Source of the DNA: Blastopirellula marina
GTDB taxonomy: Bacteria > Planctomycetota > Planctomycetia > Pirellulales > Pirellulaceae
Assembly (NCBI RefSeq): GCF_002967765.1
Contig: NZ_PUHY01000001.1
Coordinates: 362,289-426,288, forward strand
Length of the DNA stretch: 64,000 nt
Direction of reading: 5' to 3'
The notes beneath the pieces were generated by a model. It was not told the DNA's origin, did not search any database, and was given only the letters and a program-made list of their open reading frames with translations. Both the position numbers and the translations under genes were made by a program. Below are positions 54,716 to 64,000 of the stretch, piece after piece (positions within the stretch are counted from its first letter, which is position 1; each line of letters starts with the position of its first letter).

Positions 54716-57700
54716 TTATGCTGCGGTCGCATGTGAAGTTATTTCCTCGGACACTTCTTCATCCGAAGACATTTCAAGAAGCGAGTCACTCAGGCCCGCT
54801 TTCAACTTGATTTCTAAATACCAGCAGTAGATCGTCGGAACGACGAACGTGGTGAACGGTTCAATTAGCATGCCCCCGAATACGGGCAACGCCATTGCCC
54901 TGGCAACATCCGCCCCCCTGCCAGTTGAGAGAAGGACGGGAATTAACGCAGCGATCGTAGTTACCGTAGTCATCACACAAGGCCGAATTCGTTTGAGACC
55001 TGCTTGATAGACTTCTTCACGGAGATCTTCAACGCTGGTAATCGTGCGCCTTTTCAATCGATCATGGATATAACTTGCCATCACAATGCCATCATCTGCC
55101 GCCAGCCCAGCCAATGCGATGAAGCCAACCCAAACGGCAGTGTTCAATTCGATCTCCATGCACGCCAAGGCGATCATTCCTCCGGCACAGGCAATAGGAA
55201 TGCCCGAGAACACGACAAGCGAGATCGGAAGATTACGAAAGTGAAGGTAATGCAGCAGCAAGTTGATTAAGAACACCGCTGGAATGATCCACATCAGGCG
55301 GTAGTTTGCCTCGATTTGGTTCTGGAACGAGCCAACAGCTTGAAGTTCAAAGTTGCCGTCTGGAAATACCAGCTTACCGGTCTCCCGTGCTTCGCGGAGA
55401 GACTGCATGACGGCGTCCACCGTTTCTAAGTCGCCAGCAGCACCAGAAGGGGTGAACATGACGTGGGCGACCAACCGCGAGTCTTCGCTATTGATCATGC
55501 CTGGTCCCCAGGTCGTTGACACATTGGCCAAACGTTCTAAGGGAACGACTTCATTGGTATGGGTAACGATCGGTGTCCTCGGTAGCTCACCGATGTTTTC
55601 TCGCACATCGCGGCTGAATCGGACTTGGATTGGGTATCGCTCACGTCCTTCAACTGTGGTCGTTACATCTAGTCCCCCCAGCCCAGATGCCACAATCTGA
55701 TTGACCATCATCGTGGTCATTCCATATCGGGCCGCTTCTTCACGATCGACCTCGAACTCGTAGTATGGTTTCCCCATGACGATGTCAGGATTGACAGTTC
55801 CACTATTGACGAGTTGATGTTTCTTTAACTCATCAGCTACTGCGACCGAGGCCTCCGATAGCCCTTCCAAAGAGTCACCATAGATACGAATCGCCATCGA
55901 AGCCTTGATCCCAGACTGCAACATCACAATCCGCCCCTCAATTGGCTGCAGTGGGGAGGCTGGCGTAACCCCCGGCAGCGTCGCAGCCTGATTGATCTGA
56001 TCCCAGATATCGCGTTCGGTAATTCCTTCACGCCATTGATCCCGCGGCTTGAGCATCACATAGGTTTCGATCATGGCCGCTGGGGCTGGATCGAGAGCCG
56101 AATCGACCCGACCGATCTTTCCCATTACATTAGCAACCTCAGGAATTTCCTTGATCAACACATCTTGGGATTGAAGTATTTCCATAACCTGGCCAAAACC
56201 GGCGGCAGGGTACAGACTTGGCATGTAAAACCAACTCCCCTCATCCAAGGCAATCCAGTCGTCGGACTTTAGGCCCTGGAAGGTATGCTTGGCATCAACG
56301 TAGCCAGGCACCTCATTGAGGTCAGCCCCGACGATCGAAACCAGTTTCTCGAAAGGTCGGAGGACGGTTGGTAAACCGATCCAGGCTCCTAAGCCTAGGA
56401 AGAAAATGATCAAGGGAAAGCTGAGCATCAGCCCTTTATGATGCAGCGCCATCTTCAGCCGGCCAGCATAAAGGTATCGCACGAATCGGCTTGCCGGGTT
56501 GTCTTCCATTGGACGTAGCTGTTCGCGAGTCATCCACCATCCAAGGGCCGCACCGATTGTTCCGATGCCGACCGTGATCAGCCACAGTGGTGCCCCCGTG
56601 AAGTCAGCCAGATACTTACTCCACATGAGATGTCCGAGCAGCATGCTGACTGTGGCTAGTCCCACCGTTCCGACAACCGTACGCCAACTCGACCGAGAGT
56701 TGCGGAGAAACAGCCGAGCCAGGACCGGAACGACCGTTACGGCCACAATTAGGCTTGCTGCCAGGGCAAAGGTCTTTGTCCATGCCAATGGAGCGAAAAG
56801 CTTGTAGTCTCGGCCGGTGAGAAAGAACACCGGTAGAAAGCTCACAATGGTAGTGCTCACCGCTGTCAACACTGCTGGAATGACTTCTCCTGCCGAGTTT
56901 TGGATAGCGCGAAGGCGTTCGCGAGCACCGCCTAATGCACCTTTCGCTTCCCACTCGGCCAATGCGTCGTATATGTTTTCCAGCACAATGATTCCCATGT
57001 CGACCATCGTACCGATCGCAATCGCAATCCCGGCTAGCGACATGATGTTCGCGTCGACATGGAACCACTTCATAGCCGCGAATGACATCAGTACAGCCAT
57101 GGGCAAGGTGATTGCAATAATCAAGCTTGATCGAACGTTCAGCAGAAAAAGTACGACGACAGCGATCGTGATCAAGATCTCGTGATTCAAAGCATCGGTT
57201 AGAGTGGCAACCGTTTCATCGATGAGTTGAGTACGATCATAGATCCCGATGATCTTTATTCCGCCTAACTCACTTTCCAGTGAGGAGATCTTCTGCTTGA
57301 TTCGTTCAATGACATCGCGCGGATTCTCTCCATAACGCATCACGACGACACCACCAACCGTCTCTCGACCATTAAGATCTATCGCCCCTCTGCGGAATGA
57401 CGGTCCAACCTGTACATGGCCGAGATCACGAATACGCACGGGCACGCCATCACGAGTTTGGACAACCGTATTCTCGATCTGGGCAATCGTTTCGGGCTCC
57501 GATTTGCCAGATCCTATAAAACCTCGCCCGCGAACGATGAACTCCATCCCCGACGTTTCAACCGTTTTGGCGCCAACATCAATGTTCGATGCCTTTACAG
57601 CATCGATCACTCGACTCAACGGTAACTGGTGAAAACGGAGTTGGTCTGGATCGACCTCGACCTGATACTGTTTAAGGTAGCCACCGATCGAAGCAACTTC

Positions 57701-58222
57701 CGAAACCCCATCTACCGATTGCAGCGCGTACTTCAAAAAGAACTCTTGCTTGGAACGGAGTTCCGCAAGGTCCATGTTGGGAGGTCCTTCCAGGACGTAA
57801 TAGTAGATCTGCCCCAACGCCGTAGCATCGGGGCCGAGGCTAGGCGTTATCCCTTCTGGGAGTTGACTTCCGATCGACGTAAGTTGCTCAGCCACGCGAG
57901 ACCGTGCCCAGTAAAAGTCGACTCCATCGTCAAATGTGACTTGGACAAAGCTGAAGCCAAACATGCTCTTTCCACGGACACTCTTGGCCCCTGGAACCGC
58001 TTGTAATCCAATCGAAAGAGGATACGTCACCTGGTCTTCGATATCTTTTGGCGAGCGTCCTGGCCATTCGGTCAGCACGATCACCTGATTTTCCCCTACA
58101 TTCGGGATCGCATCCAAAGGAACTTTGGAAGTGCAATACCATCCGTAGGCTGCCAGGCCGAAAGCCGTCAACAGGATTAACAGAGGCTCTTTCAAACAGA
58201 AGCGTAAGAATCTGTGAATCAT
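54716..58222 (-). CDS. Heavy-metal efflux RND permease (CusA/CzcA-like)
   Basis: A 1168-aa inner-membrane transporter of the HME-RND type. It opens IHRFLRFCLKEPLLIL, with the family's VQVIV-like GENQVIVLTEWPGRSPKDIEDQVTYPLS and the methionine-linked MKSANI-like later segments. The TM4 segment GIAIAIGTMVDMGIIVLEN carries the Asp of the proton relay. It is ~120 residues longer than CusA. The extra is between the first TM block and the second, about residues 510-590, and adds two hydrophobic segments. The pump exports Cu+/Ag+ or a divalent metal (specificity not readable). Its start overlaps the adaptor stop by 4 bp (58219-58222). Confidence 0.92.
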   Translation of the reverse strand: MIHRFLRFCLKEPLLILLTAFGLAAYGWYCTSKVPLDAIPNVGENQVIVLTEWPGRSPKDIEDQVTYPLSIGLQAVPGAKSVRGKSMFGFSFVQVTFDDGVDFYWARSRVAEQLTSIGSQLPEGITPSLGPDATALGQIYYYVLEGPPNMDLAELRSKQEFFLKYALQSVDGVSEVASIGGYLKQYQVEVDPDQLRFHQLPLSRVIDAVKASNIDVGAKTVETSGMEFIVRGRGFIGSGKSEPETIAQIENTVVQTRDGVPVRIRDLGHVQVGPSFRRGAIDLNGRETVGGVVVMRYGENPRDVIERIKQKISSLESELGGIKIIGIYDRTQLIDETVATLTDALNHEILITIAVVVLFLLNVRSSLIIAITLPMAVLMSFAAMKWFHVDANIMSLAGIAIAIGTMVDMGIIVLENIYDALAEWEAKGALGGARERLRAIQNSAGEVIPAVLTAVSTTIVSFLPVFFLTGRDYKLFAPLAWTKTFALAASLIVAVTVVPVLARLFLRNSRSSWRTVVGTVGLATVSMLLGHLMWSKYLADFTGAPLWLITVGIGTIGAALGWWMTREQLRPMEDNPASRFVRYLYAGRLKMALHHKGLMLSFPLIIFFLGLGAWIGLPTVLRPFEKLVSIVGADLNEVPGYVDAKHTFQGLKSDDWIALDEGSWFYMPSLYPAAGFGQVMEILQSQDVLIKEIPEVANVMGKIGRVDSALDPAPAAMIETYVMLKPRDQWREGITERDIWDQINQAATLPGVTPASPLQPIEGRIVMLQSGIKASMAIRIYGDSLEGLSEASVAVADELKKHQLVNSGTVNPDIVMGKPYYEFEVDREEAARYGMTTMMVNQIVASGLGGLDVTTTVEGRERYPIQVRFSRDVRENIGELPRTPIVTHTNEVVPLERLANVSTTWGPGMINSEDSRLVAHVMFTPSGAAGDLETVDAVMQSLREARETGKLVFPDGNFELQAVGSFQNQIEANYRLMWIIPAVFLINLLLHYLHFRNLPISLVVFSGIPIACAGGMIALACMEIELNTAVWVGFIALAGLAADDGIVMASYIHDRLKRRTITSVEDLREEVYQAGLKRIRPCVMTTVTTIAALIPVLLSTGRGADVARAMALPVFGGMLIEPFTTFVVPTIYCWYLEIKLKAGLSDSLLEMSSDEEVSEEITSHATAA

Positions 58223-60156
58223 CGAACGACCTCCATGGGCTGCCGAATCATCGGCACTGCCATCGAGGGCGTGGACGATTCGTTTTCGGATGAAACGGGA
58301 ACGGCAATCGCATTCGGAGGAAGGTCGGGCACGATCGATAATTCTTGAATAGGACCGATCGGAGGTAAGCCGGGACTACTAAACGATTCCGATTCTTGAT
58401 CCAAATTGTCGAGAACCGAAAGATACTTCTCAGGCTCCTCCATCAGCGACCCGCGGCACCCTTCGCAACAGAGGAAGATCTTTCGACCGTTGACTTCCGC
58501 TTTGGGCGGCGTTCCCATTGAACCTAATGGCATCTCGGTAACAGGACATATTTGCTGTGAGGTGGCGAGTGACTGATCTTCCGGGCTTAATTCGCTGAGC
58601 GCCGCCAACACTTCAGCAGACGGCCCGCTTTCGGTCGAAGGTAAATACTTGTCAGGATTGATTAACGAAGGATTTCCTGCGAGCTGCATTTGAGAATCAA
58701 TGAGGAAGTTACCACGCACGGCAACCTTTTCTCCCGGTTCTATTCCCTCGTGAATAACAACTTGATCTCCACTTTGATGTCCTGCAACAACGCGTCGAAG
58801 CTCAAAGCGGCCGGGCTCGGCTTCTACGTAAGCGACACTGTTCTTCCCTGTCATTAAAACGGCACTTCTTGGAATGGAGACGACCTGGCTTTCTCCTTGT
58901 GGTACGTCGGTGAATCCGTAATGAGAAGCAGGCACTAATTCCATTCCACTTAGTGGACATGTCCCGGGCTGATCGAAGATCTCGTTGGGATAACGCGGAC
59001 TCATCCAACGACTAGCCAATTCAGGATCGTAAAGGCGTTTTTCAGCGCCGGGAGCAATTGCGATCTGCAGGTAGGCTGTTGCCAGATCGCCAATTTTCAG
59101 TAAACCCTCTTGGTTTGGCAGTGCTACCCGTACACCTATCGTCCGGGTTCGTTCGTCAACGTTCGGATCAACAAACGCGACTCTACCAGAAAACTTTTTG
59201 CCGGGTAGCGATTGAACTTCCGCTTCAACCTTCTGCCCATAGCAGATATTGGCCGCGTCTTCAGGAAAGAGCTCAAGCATGAGCCACACTTTGGAGAGAT
59301 CGGCCAATTGATAGATTCGATCACTCGCTTTGACGTACTGCCCTTCAACGGCTAGCTTTTGAATCACCGTGCCGCTCATTGGCGAATAAAGATGCAAGCG
59401 ACTATCTGCTTTACCTCTCGCTTCTAATTCGTCGATTTGGGCATCAGTCATGCCGAGTTCGATCAGCTGTTGTCTGGCATTCTCGTAAAGATTGCGATTC
59501 GCACTAACAATACTCTCTAAGGTTTGAGGAGACGCCTGTGCAACCGATCGCTTGGCCAACAGAAACTCAACTTGTGCAGAATATAATTCCGGTGAATATA
59601 CGAGCGCCAGCGGTTCCCCCTTCTTCACGACGACGCCTGTAAAATCGGCGTAAAGGCGATCGAGACGCCCGGCGACGTACGCAGAAATGGTCTTGAGCGA
59701 AGCTTCGTCGTATTGAAGTTGTCCCACCGCTCGAATGGTTCGCGACGCCGTCTGAAACGAAGCCTCTGCTGTTTGAATATTCGCAATTCTTCGAGCCGCC
59801 GGGGCGATCTCGACGGACTGCGAATCTCCTTTGGAACCGCCAGAGGATGCCACGACCAATTCCATCGCGCAAACAGGACAACGCCCTGGCTGCGACTGTG
59901 GCGGAGTACACATCATAGGACAGATGTACTCAGCGGTCGCACCTGAAGAGGCCGATGCCGTACCACTTCCTGACGCGCCACTTGAGATAAGACCGAGTCG
60001 CTGCATTAGTCCAAGACCGGCAAACAACATCGTTCCACATATCAGGAAGATGACGGGTTTAATAACGAGTCCAACTAACCAACGGCGATCGAGCGTATGC
60101 CTAGCTTCCTGCTTAGCTTCCGTTGCCGATTCATTTGGCTTTGGAATATCACTCAT
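58219..60156 (-). CDS. Heavy-metal efflux periplasmic adaptor with three metal-binding modules (CusB-like)
   Basis: A 645-aa membrane-fusion protein anchored by an N-terminal helix (about 26-50). The heavy-metal-binding motif follows: EYICPMMC (77-83) and C93-P-V-C96-A-M98. The lipoyl/hairpin/beta-barrel adaptor core has IRAVGQLQYDE, then GRLDRLYADFTGVVVKKGEPL. A second CP-x-S-G-M motif lies near residue 400 (GTCPLSGMELVP). The C-terminal module (about 535-585) has ICPVTEMPLGSMGTP and LCCEGC, shared with the small protein 54219-54665. Start at 60156 follows AAGGAA. A longer frame to 60288 lacks this. Three separate metal sites are more than CusB normally has. Confidence 0.9.
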   Translation of the reverse strand: MSDIPKPNESATEAKQEARHTLDRRWLVGLVIKPVIFLICGTMLFAGLGLMQRLGLISSGASGSGTASASSGATAEYICPMMCTPPQSQPGRCPVCAMELVVASSGGSKGDSQSVEIAPAARRIANIQTAEASFQTASRTIRAVGQLQYDEASLKTISAYVAGRLDRLYADFTGVVVKKGEPLALVYSPELYSAQVEFLLAKRSVAQASPQTLESIVSANRNLYENARQQLIELGMTDAQIDELEARGKADSRLHLYSPMSGTVIQKLAVEGQYVKASDRIYQLADLSKVWLMLELFPEDAANICYGQKVEAEVQSLPGKKFSGRVAFVDPNVDERTRTIGVRVALPNQEGLLKIGDLATAYLQIAIAPGAEKRLYDPELASRWMSPRYPNEIFDQPGTCPLSGMELVPASHYGFTDVPQGESQVVSIPRSAVLMTGKNSVAYVEAEPGRFELRRVVAGHQSGDQVVIHEGIEPGEKVAVRGNFLIDSQMQLAGNPSLINPDKYLPSTESGPSAEVLAALSELSPEDQSLATSQQICPVTEMPLGSMGTPPKAEVNGRKIFLCCEGCRGSLMEEPEKYLSVLDNLDQESESFSSPGLPPIGPIQELSIVPDLPPNAIAVPVSSENESSTPSMAVPMIRQPMEVVR

Positions 60157-60353
60157 AAGACATTTCCTTCTGTATTCGTCAGCGCGTGCGCAGCTTGCAT
60201 TGCCGCACAAGGTACAAGTGGGTAACCCATGATGGCTGCGTAGACCGGTCGTACTACAGCATCGTGTGCAACCACGAAGCGACGTCACAATTCCGGTGAA
60301 CGGTCAGCGGAGGTTTAACTAAATGCGCAAAGCGGTGCGCAGAGATTTGCTAC

Positions 60354-60806
60354 TCAAAGCGTGTAGCGACAGAGCGTCGAACAGCGGTCGACCGAAAGCG
60401 ACTGAATCGCAAGCAACTGAACGTGTACAGGTTGTTGCGGACACTTGATCTCAACAGCGGAAGCGAAGGTGTTCACCATTCCGACATGAGAAACAATGTC
60501 AGAGCGAGGGTCAGAATCTTGAGAGGGTACCGCCGGCGAACTTACAGGCTCCCCTTTCCCGCAGGGACAACCTAAACCGCAATGACAAAGAGAATTGTCT
60601 GAATTAGATCCATGGCAACAAGTTGCCTTGGTATCCTTCGACTTAGAATGACAGCAAGAGTGCGTTTCGTTTGAGTGACAACAAGAGCAGCTCGCTGCAC
60701 TAGTCCCACAGCAGGACGTACCTTCGAGACCACAAGCACGAACCTCGATCGCAATCCCCTCTACGGGCAAAAGCAGGATCAAGGTCCAAATCCCAATTCG
60801 GGTCAT
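60354..60806 (-). CDS. Small Cys/His-rich secreted protein, probable metal-responsive partner
   Basis: A 150-aa protein with an N-terminal signal-like hydrophobic stretch (residues ~3-20, ending near EVRA). Its middle is extremely Cys/His-rich: CSCCHS, THSCCHS, TCCHG and LCHCGLGCPCGKGE. These are metal-thiolate-like clusters. I know no named family for it, but similar short Cys-rich proteins sit at the head of metal-efflux operons in planctomycetes. The C-terminal half is plain. The start at 60806 is preferred over 60860 because the signal follows immediately. It lies 197 bp upstream of the adaptor on the same strand. Role as a copper buffer or sensor is inferred. Confidence 0.6.
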   Translation of the reverse strand: MTRIGIWTLILLLPVEGIAIEVRACGLEGTSCCGTSAASCSCCHSNETHSCCHSKSKDTKATCCHGSNSDNSLCHCGLGCPCGKGEPVSSPAVPSQDSDPRSDIVSHVGMVNTFASAVEIKCPQQPVHVQLLAIQSLSVDRCSTLCRYTL

Positions 60807-61130
60807 TCTGTGCTCGGCGTTGGGCACGTGCTTGAATCTCAGTGAAAGTAACAAATACACCTTGAAATTAACATCGGCGCCAGAAGCCGTCCAGCAACAA
60901 GTTCTCTCTCAAAATGTTCGCTAAACCGTACTAATGCAAGGATCTTGGCTAGAATCCAACATCAAGTCAAGGTCGGTTCCCACCGGATACGGTCAATTGA
61001 AGCGAACCAAACGACTCCCTTAAATTGAAATCTGATTTAATTGCCGTGCCACCCATCCAATGGTAGATTCTCGCTATCCCCCTTCCTACCAACTCTGGTC
61101 GCAACTTCTCCTGCCAAGGGAATCTTCCAC

Positions 61131-62222
61131 ATGAATCGCCGTCACTTTCTTCAATGGAGCCTTGCCATGGGATTGACCTCACAAGTTCGCGCAGCAGACC
61201 TTCCGGATGGTTTGGATGATGCGGACAAGGTACTAAAGCAAGCGACTGCCAATGGCCAGGTGAAATCAGCGACACTACATGTCAGGCGGAAAGGAAACGC
61301 GGTAACTCGAGCCTATGGCAATGGGACCTCGCCAGACTCGATGTTCCTGCTCGGTTCTATTTCGAAGCCGATCTGCGTCACTGCATTGATGCGACTGTAC
61401 GACCAGAACGAGTTCCGACTAGATGATAAGCTAAGCAAGTACCTGCCTAAATTCACCAGCAATGGGAGAGAGAGCGTCACGCTGCGTCATGTCTTGACGC
61501 ACACTTCCGGACTTCCCGATCAGTTGGCTAACAATGCTGAGCTTCGTCGTAGCCATGCTGAACTTGATAAGTTTGTCGAGTACGCGCAGCAAGCGCCCCT
61601 CTCTTTTAAACCCGGTTCTGACTACCAGTATTCGAGCATGGGCATCCTGTTGGCAACTCACGTTGCTGAGTTATTGACTGGCAAGGATATTCTTTCTCTC
61701 GTTGACGATACCGTTTTTCAGCCACTGAAAATGGAACATTCGGCTCAAGGTCTGGGACGTTTCTCGCTTGATGATATGGTTCTCGCGCAAACCGAGTTTG
61801 CCGCGCCCGAATCAGGGAGTGGCGATCCAACGGCAAAGAACTGGGATTGGAACAGTCACTACTGGCGCAAACTGGGCGCGCCTTGGGGAACCACTCACTG
61901 CTCAGCTCCCGACGTCGCTAAGTTTTTGTCGGAGTATCTCTTCCTGAATGGTACCGTACTTAAGCCTGAGACAGCCAAGCTGGTGAGAACCAACCAAAAC
62001 CCAGCCGGGATCAAACCGCGCGGCATCGGGTTCGATATCGGTTCGCGGCTAGGTGGCGATGGCTGTTCGGAAGAAACTTTTGGTCATACGGGATCGACCG
62101 GGACACTGGCCTGGGCAGATCCCACCACCGAAACAATCTTTGTCGTGCTCACTTCGCTTCCAGGTCGAGCGGTAACTCCGCATCCCCGTCAATTGGCCTC
62201 AGCGGCGATCGCGACGAAATAA
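61131..62222 (+). CDS. Secreted serine hydrolase (beta-lactamase/class C-like)
   Basis: A 363-aa exported hydrolase. The N-terminus MNRRHFLQWSLAMG has a Tat-like twin-arginine and hydrophobic run, with cleavage near VRA (residue ~21). The catalytic motifs of the beta-lactamase/D-Ala-D-Ala carboxypeptidase-like family are present: S76-I-S-K79 (LGSISKP), Y167-S-S (YQYSS), and H-x-G in FGHTGSTG. The segment HVLTHTSGLPD (120-130) is the typical family motif. Members hydrolyse D-amino-acid peptides, esters or lactams; this type is usually an esterase. Start at 61131 is chosen for the signal. It is divergent from the metal operon and convergent with the sulfatase. Confidence 0.9.
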   Translation: MNRRHFLQWSLAMGLTSQVRAADLPDGLDDADKVLKQATANGQVKSATLHVRRKGNAVTRAYGNGTSPDSMFLLGSISKPICVTALMRLYDQNEFRLDDKLSKYLPKFTSNGRESVTLRHVLTHTSGLPDQLANNAELRRSHAELDKFVEYAQQAPLSFKPGSDYQYSSMGILLATHVAELLTGKDILSLVDDTVFQPLKMEHSAQGLGRFSLDDMVLAQTEFAAPESGSGDPTAKNWDWNSHYWRKLGAPWGTTHCSAPDVAKFLSEYLFLNGTVLKPETAKLVRTNQNPAGIKPRGIGFDIGSRLGGDGCSEETFGHTGSTGTLAWADPTTETIFVVLTSLPGRAVTPHPRQLASAAIATK

Positions 62223-62247
62223 TAGTCGATGCTCATCTAGCCTCGGA

Positions 62248-62266
62248 CTGATTTGAAGCAAATCAG
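62248..62266. terminator. Weak hairpin between convergent hydrolase and sulfatase genes
   Basis: CTGATTTG (62248-62255) and CAAATCAG (62259-62266) pair perfectly over 8 bp around a 3-nt loop, 26 bp past the serine hydrolase stop. No T-run follows on either strand. It may be a shared bidirectional structure, but this is weak. Confidence 0.3.
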
Positions 62267-62337
62267 CAGTTGCCGAAACTTTACGATTTGCAGACGTCAC
62301 CTTGCCAGCTTATGTACGTCATGCCTCAGACCTCTCA

Positions 62338-63804
62338 TTACAGTCGAGTAGGATTGACAGGCACCGAGGGAATCTTACCAGAGGCTTTCTTCCGCAATAG
62401 ATGGCGAAGATTCTCGATAACGGCGCTGGATCGCGTATCAGGATCTCGGGCTAGGTTATTAAACTCGTTTGGATCGGTGTGATGGTCGTACAACTCGATG
62501 CCATACTTGCCGTCACCCCATTCCGTGTACCGATACCGATCGGTTCGAATACTGCATCCCATCACCATCTCTGGCAAACGATCGTCGGCAGGTCGAAGAA
62601 CTTGCATAATTGCCTGACCGTTCCATTGAGCCTGCGGATCGTTAATCAACGGACGCAGACTACGACCGGCTAAGTCATTATTCGAATCTACTCCAGCCAG
62701 ATCGGTAACCGTCGGATAGATATCAACAAATTCAACAATTTGATCGCAGTCCCCCTGCCCTTGATGCCCTGTAGCGCGAATGATCAACGGTGCTCGAGCC
62801 GCTTGCTCGAAGAGCGTCCGTTTTTGCCAAATACCGTTATGCTCTCCCAAATGATATCCATGGTCACTCCAAAGGACGACAATCGTATTCTCAGCAATCC
62901 CTAATTCGTCTAGAGCCGATAGCAAGCGACCAATCTGAGCGTCCACCATCGAAACGCACGCGTAGTAAGCCTGCGTCGCTTTCAATAGCGTCGCCTCGTC
63001 CAGGCCATAGTTGGGCACTGGGCAATTGTGAGCAAACGCTGCCGTAGGGATATCGTCTCGGTCATGCGCGGGAGAATACGGCAGTCGTAGTGTCTCTAGT
63101 GGGTACATCTCAAAGTACTTTTTCGGAGCCACGTACGGCGTGTGGGGCCGAAAGAATCCGACACCTAAAAAGAAGGGTTTATCCTTCTTTTCTCGCATGA
63201 TCTTGATTGCTTCGGTGGCGATCATACCGTCGGTTTGTTCTTCTGCGTCCCCTTCAGCGGCTAACCAACTGAGGGATGCGCTGATCTTGCGATGGGGCTC
63301 GGCATTGAAGACTTGCGACTCTTCTGTCTTGTCGCGTCCTTTTGGATTGACGGTTCGATCCCATGAAGGAGGATCGTCGAAGCCATCGGTTCCTATTGAA
63401 GCAGGCACGTTGTAGTGATATATCTTTCCGACACGTGCGGCGAAATAGCCCGCCTTCTGAAATGCCTGTGGCAACGTCACAACATCGGGCAACTCGTCAC
63501 GAAAGTGGCGATCGAGATCGTACACTTTGATTTGATCGGGCCGCAGTCCCGTCATCACCGATGCCCGCGTTGGATTGCAAAGAGGCAATTGATTATAGGC
63601 TCGCCGAAAACACATTCCGGTAGATGCTAGTCGATCGATGTTCGGTGTCTGCGCGACAACGTCGCCATAACATCCAAGCGTACAAGCCAAGTCATCTACC
63701 GCGATGAATAACACATTTGGCTTGGCTGCCTCAGTGGAAGTTGACTGACATAGAAGAACACTAAGCGTACACAGTATCAACGAGCCGAAGCGATCTGGTT
63801 TCAT
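62338..63804 (-). CDS. Secreted sulfatase (iduronate-2-sulfatase-like)
   Basis: A 488-aa exported sulfatase with a signal peptide (residues 1-26). Metal-binding D37 and D38 ([15 protein letters not shown]) and the sulfatase signature C76-x-P78-x-R80 ([12 protein letters not shown]) are intact; C76 should be converted to formylglycine. A second metal pair lies in [14 protein letters not shown]. The overall order fits iduronate-2-sulfatase-like members common in planctomycetes, which remove sulfate from marine polysaccharides. It is a single gene, followed upstream (in its promoter region) by the left end of an insertion sequence. Confidence 0.93.
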   Translation of the reverse strand: MKPDRFGSLILCTLSVLLCQSTSTEAAKPNVLFIAVDDLACTLGCYGDVVAQTPNIDRLASTGMCFRRAYNQLPLCNPTRASVMTGLRPDQIKVYDLDRHFRDELPDVVTLPQAFQKAGYFAARVGKIYHYNVPASIGTDGFDDPPSWDRTVNPKGRDKTEESQVFNAEPHRKISASLSWLAAEGDAEEQTDGMIATEAIKIMREKKDKPFFLGVGFFRPHTPYVAPKKYFEMYPLETLRLPYSPAHDRDDIPTAAFAHNCPVPNYGLDEATLLKATQAYYACVSMVDAQIGRLLSALDELGIAENTIVVLWSDHGYHLGEHNGIWQKRTLFEQAARAPLIIRATGHQGQGDCDQIVEFVDIYPTVTDLAGVDSNNDLAGRSLRPLINDPQAQWNGQAIMQVLRPADDRLPEMVMGCSIRTDRYRYTEWGDGKYGIELYDHHTDPNEFNNLARDPDTRSSAVIENLRHLLRKKASGKIPSVPVNPTRL

Positions 63805-63875
63805 GATATCTTTGGAGAAGGTGATTTGGGGTGAGTAGAAACCTCTATCGTATCAACTTGTCGATAACCTACCTA

Positions 63876-63893
63876 GAGGCTGTTTCAAAACCC
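63876..63893 (+). repeat. Left terminal repeat candidate of an IS5-like insertion sequence
   Basis: GAGGCTGTTTCAAAACCC (63876-63893) has the look of terminal inverted repeats of IS5-family elements. The transposase start lies 64 bp further on. Its mate would be outside the window, so it could not be confirmed. Confidence 0.5.
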
Positions 63894-63957
63894 TGACGTT
63901 ATAAGCTTGCGCCAGGTAACGATTTGCGTTACACCTACCATCGAAAGGAGTCCTTCG

Positions 63958-64000
63958 ATGGCTGGTAAACGTGAAGTGCTGCTCACCGACGAGCAGTGGG
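63958..64000 (+). mobile_element. Start of an IS5-family transposase (cut by the window edge)
   Basis: An ATG at 63958 preceded by GAAAGGAG opens a frame reading MAGKREVLLTDEQW, the typical N-terminus of IS5-like transposases (LTDEQW motif). Only 14 codons are in the window, so subfamily and intactness cannot be told. Together with the upstream terminal-repeat-like sequence it marks the left end of an insertion sequence about 70 bp upstream of the sulfatase start. Confidence 0.7.

Noticed and set aside
60324..60341. TGCGCA repeated across a 6-nt spacer, a possible terminator after the Cys-rich gene
   Set aside because: Only a 6-bp stem of a self-complementary hexamer with no clear T-run. Too weak to list as a terminator.

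Overview
The window looks like chromosome from a planctomycete of the Pirellulaceae type (Blastopirellula, Bremerella or Rhodopirellula relatives). The evidence is gene content: a DUF1587/1592/1588/1585 cytochrome-like protein paired with a Tat-exported DUF1552 protein, a DUF1559 prepilin-like protein behind an ECF sigma/FecR pair, a secreted formylglycine-type sulfatase, a glucuronoyl-esterase-like hydrolase and many Tat or Sec signal peptides. Genus-level placement is inference. No rRNA, tRNA, CRISPR array or phage gene was seen. One insertion sequence begins at the right edge.
Layout. 1-5.2 kb (minus): Ca2+/cation antiporter, YebC-type regulator, secreted M14 carboxypeptidase. 5.7-10.0 kb (plus): DUF1592 + DUF1552 pair. 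10.1-22.7 kb: an unusual two-armed cluster. A plus-strand operon encodes a MoxR AAA+ ATPase, a DUF5682-VWA fusion and a SWIM zinc-finger protein. It converges, with 10 bp between stops, on a minus-strand operon of a 316-aa DUF4132-like protein and an unrecognised 1694-aa protein. This matches the pieces of the uncharacterised E. coli yehI/yehLMPQ locus and is the best candidate for an undescribed multi-component system. 23.0-28.9 kb: an HAE1-type RND pump and lipoprotein adaptor, divergent from an AraC regulator. 28.9-33.2 kb: amidohydrolase, class III aminotransferase and divergent Na+/solute symporter. 33.2-34.1 kb: PadR regulator overlapping a HAAS/zinc-ribbon membrane protein. 34.6-38.1 kb: ECF sigma, FecR, DUF1559 and lipoprotein, ending in a clear intrinsic terminator.
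38.2-45.9 kb looks like an oxidative/electrophile-stress island: a YdeI-type protein with a CDGSH Fe-S motif, SoxR divergent from an SDR with a near-consensus SoxR box between them, then an AraC (YqhC-type) regulator divergent from cupin (hydroxynitrile-lyase-like), Tat-exported zinc alcohol dehydrogenase, tautomerase, DUF2255 and two SDRs. 46-51.3 kb: PQQ-like propeller, transglutaminase-like secreted protein and CE15-like esterase. 51.6-54.1 kb: DHA2 drug exporter and a decayed aldo/keto reductase pseudogene. 54.2-60.8 kb: a heavy-metal (probably copper) RND efflux operon with several Cys-rich metal-binding modules. 61.1-63.8 kb: serine hydrolase and sulfatase, followed by the left end of an IS5-like element.
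Functions are read from sequence motifs and remembered family features. No database search was run.
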